Assembly (NCBI GenBank): GCA_003254885.1
Contig: QANT01007692.1
Span: 1 to 27,020 of the forward strand
Direction of reading: 5' to 3'
Source of the DNA: Purshia tridentata
Taxonomy: Eukaryota; Streptophyta; Magnoliopsida; Rosales; Rosaceae
DNA length: 27,020 nt
The position numbers were made by a program, and so were the translations under genes. Below, piece after piece: positions 20,573 through 27,020 of the stretch. Under the pieces are notes generated by a model. It was not told the origin of the DNA, ran no database searches, and saw only the letters and a program-made list of their open reading frames with translations. Within the stretch, counting starts at the first letter, position 1. Each line of letters starts with the position of its first letter.

Positions 20573-21313
20573 ATGAATCCCATCCCACGGTATTACCTTT
20601 CCATTAATGGCTCGGTAGAACAAGCCCATCGCTTTTATAAAGCTGGGTTTGGTGCCAGTGGTGTGTTTCGGAGTACAGAACCTGGGGTGTGGCCTCTTCA
20701 TTGGATTTCTTCTTTACTCAAATATAATGAAGTGGTTTTTATCCGTCTTTTCGATGCCTTCTTTGTGTATGTAATTTTATTTTATGTTATAATTTCTTTA
20801 AGTTACTTTTTAATAATTTATTCATAAAATTTTTTATATATATATTTTTTTTACAGTGATCGATATCCCCTTTTTAATCCTGATGTAAACTTAGTTTTGG
20901 TAAGTGAGAATGTAACCCTACTATTCTATAATGCTGCGAGAGCTGGGTTTGTCGAGGGCAACTTGAGATATGACGCCAATGGCAGACGTATAGCCACTAT
21001 CTTGGACCCATTTGGGTATTTGTGGACCATCAGAGAGGAGGCCGCTGCTGAGGAGGTGGAGGAGGAGGAGCCCACTGTTGAGCAAGAGGTGGAGGAGGAG
21101 GAGCCTACTGTTGAGCAAGAGGAGGAGGGGTCTGCTGACACTGTTGAGCAAGGGGCGGAGGAAGAGGAGGAGGAGTCTGCTGGCGAGGAGGAGGAGGAGG
21201 AGGAGGAGCCCACTGTTGAGCAAGGGGAGGAAGAAGAGGAGGAGGAGGAGAACGATTCGGACGACGACGATCCCGCCCATGATGGTGCACCACCACCTGC
21301 TCCAGTTGCATAG
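20573..21313 (+). CDS. VOC/glyoxalase-fold (PhnB-like) protein with a long acidic repetitive tail
   Basis: Exons 20573-20766 and 20857-21313 join in phase 2 (FDAFF-V-DRYPLF), giving 216 residues. Residues 1 to about 124 fit the vicinal-oxygen-chelate fold of the glyoxalase/bleomycin-resistance superfamily. They begin PRYYLSINGSVEQAHRFYKA (family: strand, then FY-AFGA helix) and end RRIATILDPFGYLWTI (family: L-DPFG--W-I). The usual middle is shortened, and the metal or substrate residues cannot be assigned with confidence, so enzymatic activity is uncertain. Residues about 124-203 are almost all glutamate, broken by a repeated PTVEQ motif and SADTVEQ/SAGEE variants, then NDSDDDD. The end is proline/alanine-rich (APPPAPVA). 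The tail is in frame, has no stops and is not part of the usual family. A strong TATA box supports a live gene. Confidence 0.75.
21050..21271 (+). repeat. GAG-rich coding minisatellite encoding the acidic tail
   Basis: Repeated blocks of GAGGAGGAG followed by CC(C/T)ACTGTTGAGCAA recur at about 21064, 21100 and 21207, with partial TGTTGAGCAA units between them. The array encodes (E)n-PTVEQ units. Being purine-rich on this strand, it creates long stop-free frames on both strands, so the opposite-strand frames are not evidence of genes. Confidence 0.85.
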
Positions 21314-22241
21314 TGTAGTTATTTTTGTGGTTTTGTCACTTCCTCTGTTTCTGTTAGTGTTTGTAGTTGCTGTAGTGCTCTTGTTGAGGAGGGTGTTGTG
21401 CAGGTACAGCCATGGGAATGATTTAGTGGGTCCCGCGATTTTTCCTGCAGAGTCTGGCGGCACGAATTTGACACCCTTTGTTTTCATTCCTTAACCCTGA
21501 CACAAACCTGCCCCTGAAAAAAACAAAATAGGTGATCACTAGAGAGGAACTTTTTTATCCATAACAATTAATATGTAATTTTAATTTCAACTTCTTTATC
21601 TGATTAGATTAGTTATTCTTGTCAATTAATTTCTTCTGGGGAATAGTTAATATGGGTCTTCGTGATTTGGAAAGTAATTCAATCAATTTTAAAAAGCCAT
21701 ATATTATTATTTGAGGGGTGAGTTAATCATATTTTGCAAAAAGCCAAATCAAAGCCACCAATATTATGAAAGTCCAATCATGTCTCTATTATCAAAACAA
21801 TGTACCAAGTGTTATAAGGTATATTCATAAATTGACGTTAAAAAGTGCAAGTAACGTAATTTTAAAAAAGTTCAACTTCAGTGGTCAAAAAAAAAAAAAA
21901 AATTCAACTTCTTGTAGTTTCGGCCAGTATCAATTGAAATCTCTTTAACAACCAAGTAAGTTTAGTAAATTTAAATAAATAATTTATAATAATATATAGA
22001 AACAATAATGACTATGGGGCTGCTTAATTTCAGCCCAGCCCAATCGGAAAACATTAATGACTCAAAACGAGCGAGCCAAGAAACAATGAGCTGAGCAATG
22101 GATATTCAAGAGTGACCAGCAAGTTATGGCATGAGATTTATCATCATATTATCAGAAAACAGTGCTGATCCACACAAAAAGTATAAAATTAACAATATAG
22201 CAATCAAATATATCCTTGAAAACGATCGGTCCCCCCTCACT
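21314..22241. other. 3' region of the VOC gene and AT-rich intergenic DNA
   Basis: Probable 3' untranslated sequence is followed by AT-rich sequence with an A run near 21888-21901. No gene is visible on either strand. Confidence 0.5.
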
Positions 22242-22926
22242 CACGTGACTTTAGACATATGTTTTTTTTATTTGACGACTCATATATCTGTTAAGACTGT
22301 TATGTTGATGGTTGGTTATTTTGGACAGTGGTCACAAACCAGCTGGCATTATTGACTATCATTGGTTTCTTTATTTGTTTTGTGCATTTTTTATTGAGGG
22401 TGTTTTTAGGAATTTGCATTGTTGTGCCAACGAGTCTGAGTTAGGATTGGGGACGCTGGGGACGCGATGGTTCACGTGTAGAATGATATTCGAGTGGGTC
22501 CCGCCACTCATGTTAGTGTTAAGGCAGCTTAGCTGACTTAATTGGGAAGGTTTATCTTTAATGCAATGTCCAAATGTAGTTAATTCAGTTTTTTAGCTCG
22601 TTTTCTTTTAATGCCAAGTGGCACTGTCCTATAGGGCAGGTTATTAGTGGAGCTGCTGTAAGCTCTCTCCAAAATTCTGTTATAGCACCTCTCTATATCT
22701 CTACACGTGAGTGTAAAGGTGTGATGGATGCATATATGAATTGATGGTGGATCAGCTCAACTTGAGTTCCACGAAATTTCTCTCAGAATTCTTTCCTTCT
22801 TCCTCCCATTTTACTTACAATTTTACAGTTTATTTCCATTAATTAACAACTCATTACCGGGCACGCATTTGACGAGATGAACCAGCCAACTCAATCCGCG
22901 TCGCCAACTCAATAACTCACCACGTG
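22242..22926. promoter_or_regulatory. Cluster of four CACGTG (G-box) palindromes
   Basis: CACGTG occurs at 22242-22247, 22473-22478, 22704-22709 and 22921-22926; the last lies in CCACGTGTCA, an ABRE-like context. G-boxes are bound by bZIP and bHLH factors in plants. They lie upstream of the phosphatase relic at 23.99 kb and may be its old promoter. Function is inferred from motif density only. Confidence 0.45.
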
Positions 22927-23991
22927 TCAACCATCGAAGAGCGATTACGATCCATTCCCGCTCTTTTTCTCTCACAGGCCCTTTGGAGGGAAAATGAAAA
23001 ACTCCGGTTTTTTCTACTAGCAAAGCGCAAAATTAGAGTTTTCAATTTTCATATATAATATGCCCAAGCTTCACTCCCCACGATCCTCCTCATTTTTCTT
23101 TCTACTCATTCACTCTTTGGTTACAGTAACAGTGACTGCTACTTCCTGTTTCTGATCTTTTCAACTGATATGCACAATATGAGGGCTCAGCGAACACAGA
23201 TATCATTTTTCTCCTCTATAATTGGGCTTTGCCTTAGTTTGTGGCATTTTGGCTGGTGATTGATTTTCAGATACTAAGTTACTTTGAACACAGTCTAGTA
23301 TGTCTCTCCCTGTCTCTGAATTTTTCTTGAACCAAGTTACCTTTAGTAACATATTTATGCTGCAACTAAATGCAAAAACTTAGAAAGGCTAAACTTTGCA
23401 TTTATCCCAAGTTTGGATTGGTGATCTCTTACAATTATTAATTTAGTTAATTGGCCTGTATAGTATCATTGACTCTTGGATATGGATGTTATTATGAAAG
23501 TCGGATGCTTCATTCAGTAACGAATTTCTGAAATGTAAATTGTTCTAATTATATATTCAACAAGAAAGCAGAGACCTGGTAGGTCACCTTGTTACTAATA
23601 ATTCTTTCAAAAGTTCTTCTTGCTTGTGCACAACACCTCAGTGGTCAGTGTAGTATTTGCTTCATGTGACATTCATAAATTGTTGATGTTGTGAATCAAA
23701 AGATTCCCATTACTATACATGCTTCTCCTATTCATGTCTGACTATGGGTATTGGCATGTTTGGCCATTGGCAATTTTAAAATCTTTTCTTTTCCTTTCGT
23801 TTATCCTTTAGAGTTTCTATCTGTTTTATTATCTTCTGATATCATGAGTGATTTACTCAATCATGTTTCTAATAATATTTGCACCCACAGGCCTTAAAAG
23901 GTGACAGTGACGCTATGAATTACAACATTTTTTTCAATTTAACATGTCCAAGTACTGAGTTTAATTGGAATCTTTTTACCACAATTTTCAG
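22927..23991 (+). other. Probable 5' leader and first intron of the phosphatase relic
   Basis: A T/C-rich stretch near 23060-23170 looks like a plant 5' leader. No coding frame is visible until the exon opened by the acceptor at 23990-23991. The assignment rests on position only. Confidence 0.35.
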
Positions 23992-26500
23992 TTCGTGCAC
24001 ATAAGAAGAATGTGGAGCCCGTTACCACAACCAATTTAAATACTGGTTACGACTTCATGCGTGATGATACAACTGTAAGGAACTATGTAACCATATCATT
24101 CTGGGCTGTGCGTTTTGAAAACCATGCTCAGTTATAAAACAAGGAAACTGTTTTTGATGTAATCTGTTATCTGCACTCATTCAGCATTTAATAATTTCTC
24201 AAATCCTACTGCAGGGTTGTAAAGTTGTAACTGCTGATTGTATGCTGGAAACTATATTCTCCTCCATTCACATATCTAAGCATGTGGATGGGGAATCTGC
24301 TGATGAAGGTAGGTCAGGTGAAAAAAAAGCCTATTAATTTTGTTTAATATTACTTCCATGAATATTTAATTTTGTTTCTGTCTTATCCTCTGTTAAAGGT
24401 TAGAAAGATCTGATCAAGTAGTCTTGTGGTTATTTTAATACTGTATATGACCTTTACTGTTTTTTCTTTTACCCAGTTGATTTTGTTCAATTATTTCAAA
24501 ATGGGGACCACAATTTCCATCAGGACTCTGAAATAAAGTATTCTCGGGTTGATGTGCTTAATGGCCATGTTGGTCAAGAAACTTCCGAATCCATTCTTGG
24601 AGATGACATGAATTATTGTAAGAACACATTGTTGGTAAATATTGCATGTCCTGATAATTTGAAATAAAATCCAAATACATTAAACAAAAACTGAGTGCAC
24701 AGAATTTGTGATACATGGCATAAATATTTTGTACCCTTGGTGTAATGCAGTTGTGGAGGCAACTGATATATCTTCTTAAGTCTCAGCCATATATCTTGTC
24801 ATGAAAAATTCAAAGTTGGAATGCGTAGAAAAAGGCCAAGATCCTATGTCAGTTGATCTTTACATGGATGGTGGTGACGATGGGGAATTTGATGACTTTG
24901 ATCCATACTTATTCATCAAGAACCTGACTTGTCATTAGCTGTCCCAAATTTTCGGCCGATGCTGCTGCCTACATCAATGTAATGTGAAAGGTCCCTCTTG
25001 TTTCACACGTAGTTGCTCTCTAACTAGTCTTGTTTTGGACTTGGATGGTGAGCATATTGAAAAATTGTGTTTCATTTTCTTATAATTTATTTGCATAACT
25101 CTTGGCTTAGGAATTCCTTTTTAACCATGCATCATGAAATCAAGTTTTGATATGTTGTCACTGGATATTACATGAAGCTTGTTCCTTACCCTTTTTGATT
25201 AGAGAGAATAGTCTGGATTTGTCCGGATACAATAATTTCCTTAGCCTATTTTTCTTTGATCATAATCATGATGGCAATCTAATATAAATACATGTTGACA
25301 GTTTTACAGTCATTTTCCATTCATGTCTGGTGTTGTTTCAATCAATTTACTCAGTGAGTGAACTTGAGCTATTAGTTTTCTTCATTTGGATTATTATTGC
25401 ATTATAACTGTAGTTGTATTGTTAGGAAGTGGGATCAAGAGTGGGAGCGTCTTCTCATTTCTTTTTGTATCCTGATGGAAAGTCCGATGAAAATGTACTC
25501 CAAATTTCATTCCTTCTTCCTTGTAAGGAGTGCCAAATGTGTATTTTTTAGTAGATCGGGATTTTGAGTGTATATATTTAACTATTGATTAGACTCGTAT
25601 ACTAATTTTGATCTGGCAGAAACTTTGGTGCACTCCACTCTAGAACCTTGTGATGATGCAGACTTCACTTTCCCTGTGAATTTTAACCTCCAAGAGCACA
25701 CAGTATATGTCGATGCTGTCCTGATCTCAGAGATTTTCTGGACAGACTTTCCATGCTTTTTGAGATCATAATCTTTTCAGCTAGTCAAAGTACTTATGCT
25801 GATCGAGCTGCTTCTAATCAAATGTGCTGGATCCAAAAAGGAAGATATTTTGCCATCATGTTTTTGTTGTGGTTGGGGAATTACTTCAAAGATTTGTCAG
25901 TTCTTGGTCGTGAATTGGCATGTGTGATCATAATCGACAACTCTCCACAGGTAATGCTGCCCCAACCTCCTCACTTCCCAAATATCAGTCTTAACATATG
26001 TGTGCACTAGTCCTTAAGGAGTGAATTGACTGTAATATATGTTTAAGTGGCTTATAATGGTGATAAATTAAAGTGAGTTGAAAGAAGCTATCTCTAGTCT
26101 TCTGGTGAAATTTATCAATGCTAGATTTTCTGATTCAATAGTCAATCTTTGTGCCGTTGATGCTTGTGAAAAATATAATAATTAATCTGTTCCTTTCTGG
26201 CCTGCTTTTAAAATTGAGGTCATACTCAGTCCTTTTAAGCTATCAATCATGGTGTGCTTGGAATGGTGCTAATGGAAAATCTGAGATTTAATCAATGAAC
26301 AATGATTTGATCAATGGTGCTATTGGCAAAGCTGACAGAAAGTGAAATGTCAGTCTCCAGGAAGAAACACCTGAGCTTGGTTAGAGTAGAGAAGATATTT
26401 TGCTGCTAATTGGAAACATATTCAACCTTCGTGAGAAAATAGCTGCCTGCTGTTTATTTGCTAAACTCAAGAAGAGGCAATCCTTTGGAATGGTGAGCCT
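23992..26500 (+). pseudogene. Decayed SCP1/SSP4-like CTD small phosphatase (HAD superfamily)
   Basis: Intact relatives dephosphorylate the RNA polymerase II C-terminal domain in the nucleus. Pieces in family order: VRAHKKNVEPVTTTNLNTGY from 23992; CKVVTADCMLETIFSSIHIS (24215-24308); VDFVQLFQNGDHNF (24477-24617); SAIYLVMKNSKLECV, then DDFDPYLFIKNL (from 24751). The catalytic motif is split by an intron: LVLDLD-G ends at 25047 and ETLVHSTLEPCDDADFTFPV resumes at 25620. Then come LFEIIIFSASQSTYAD, NYFKDLSVLGREL and VIIIDNSPQ (to 25950), and a worn FNLREKIAA near 26420. Damage: an in-frame TAA near 24778, a frameshift after KNL (24925), stops between there and the DLD piece, a frameshift after HTVYV, and a scrambled middle of the HAD domain. 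Introns are kept, so this is a duplicated or decayed gene, not a retrocopy. Confidence 0.85.
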
Positions 26501-27020
26501 TCAATGTGAATGACCAGTTTTGCAGTTTGAAATCTCTTCTGGTTTTTTCTTGTAATTCTAAGTTATTGTGTAGGGGAACGCTGTTCTCTTTGTTGTGAAG
26601 TTATATATGCCTTCATTGAGAAAGACAGATAAATGATCTTGTTGTGTAACCATGGGTCAAATTGCAAGGCTGACTTATAAACTGTTGACAGATATTAGCT
26701 TAGAAATAAGATTCCTCACAATTTACAAAATTCTGTTCCTAATTTGCCGAACAAGTTTCTTAATGAATTTAGAGCTTCAAAATTTCATATATCACTCATT
26801 TCCAGCTAACAGTTTCCATCCAAACACAATGTAAAGCACATAGCTAGTAGTACTAAATGAAATTAGATTAAAACACTTGACTAATTAGTGACCCGTAAAC
26901 GCATAGATTAATAGAAATATTTCTGAAAGAACTGAGGGAGCGGTCCACACACAACATTAATTTGTGAATAATTTTGATGGTGCCAGGCCTGGGTTGGGGA
27001 ATCTTGAATTGAAGGCTGAA
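26501..27020. other. Window end, no gene seen
   Basis: AT-rich sequence after the last recognisable phosphatase fragment. No open frame with a known domain is visible; it may hold the relic's 3' untranslated region. Confidence 0.45.

Noticed and set aside
20921..21487. Long leucine- and serine-rich frames on the minus strand opposite the acidic tail
   Set aside because: They are mirror images of the GAG repeat, have no domain, and overlap a supported plus-strand exon in its low-complexity part.
1..27020. CRISPR array, operon, prophage or bacterial defence system
   Set aside because: The window is plant nuclear DNA with spliced genes; no regularly spaced identical short repeats with unique spacers exist.

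Overview
This is plant nuclear DNA, most likely from a eudicot. It is AT-rich, its genes are split by GT-AG introns, and the readable products are plant families: a type I MADS-box factor, a PLS-class pentatricopeptide repeat (PPR) protein, a chloroplast ribonucleoprotein, a plant G3BP-like protein and an SSP4-like CTD phosphatase relic. From remembered similarity a woody rosid such as a Rosaceae species is plausible, but this cannot be proven here. One N (12154) marks a weak point in the assembly.

Layout. 0.6-3.0 kb: a MADS-box reading frame, followed by three short exons whose phases match each other and also fit the end of the MADS frame. 3.8-5.95 kb (minus): a PPR gene broken by a 124-bp tandem duplication that shifts the frame. 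6.49-7.23 kb: a probable non-autonomous TIR transposon with an 8-bp target duplication. 7.86-10.71 kb (plus): a complete four-exon chloroplast RNA-binding protein. 11.6-11.9 kb: a 142-bp tandem duplication. 12.67-17.52 kb (plus): a complete nine-exon NTF2-RRM-RGG (G3BP-like) gene. 18.0-19.7 kb (minus): a decayed TPR-like gene. 20.5-21.3 kb (plus): a two-exon VOC/glyoxalase-fold gene with a strongly acidic repetitive tail and a good TATA box. 22.2-22.9 kb: four CACGTG palindromes. 24.0-26.5 kb (plus): a decayed SCP1/SSP4-like CTD phosphatase that has kept its introns.

The genes do not form a pathway; this is an ordinary gene-rich plant segment. Only the two RNA-binding genes (one plastid, one cytosolic) look clearly intact. 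The PPR, TPR-like and phosphatase genes carry frame breaks, so the window is rich in recent gene decay and local duplication. I see no undescribed multi-gene system. The most unusual items are the possible MADS chimera, the acidic-tailed VOC protein and the duplication-broken PPR gene.
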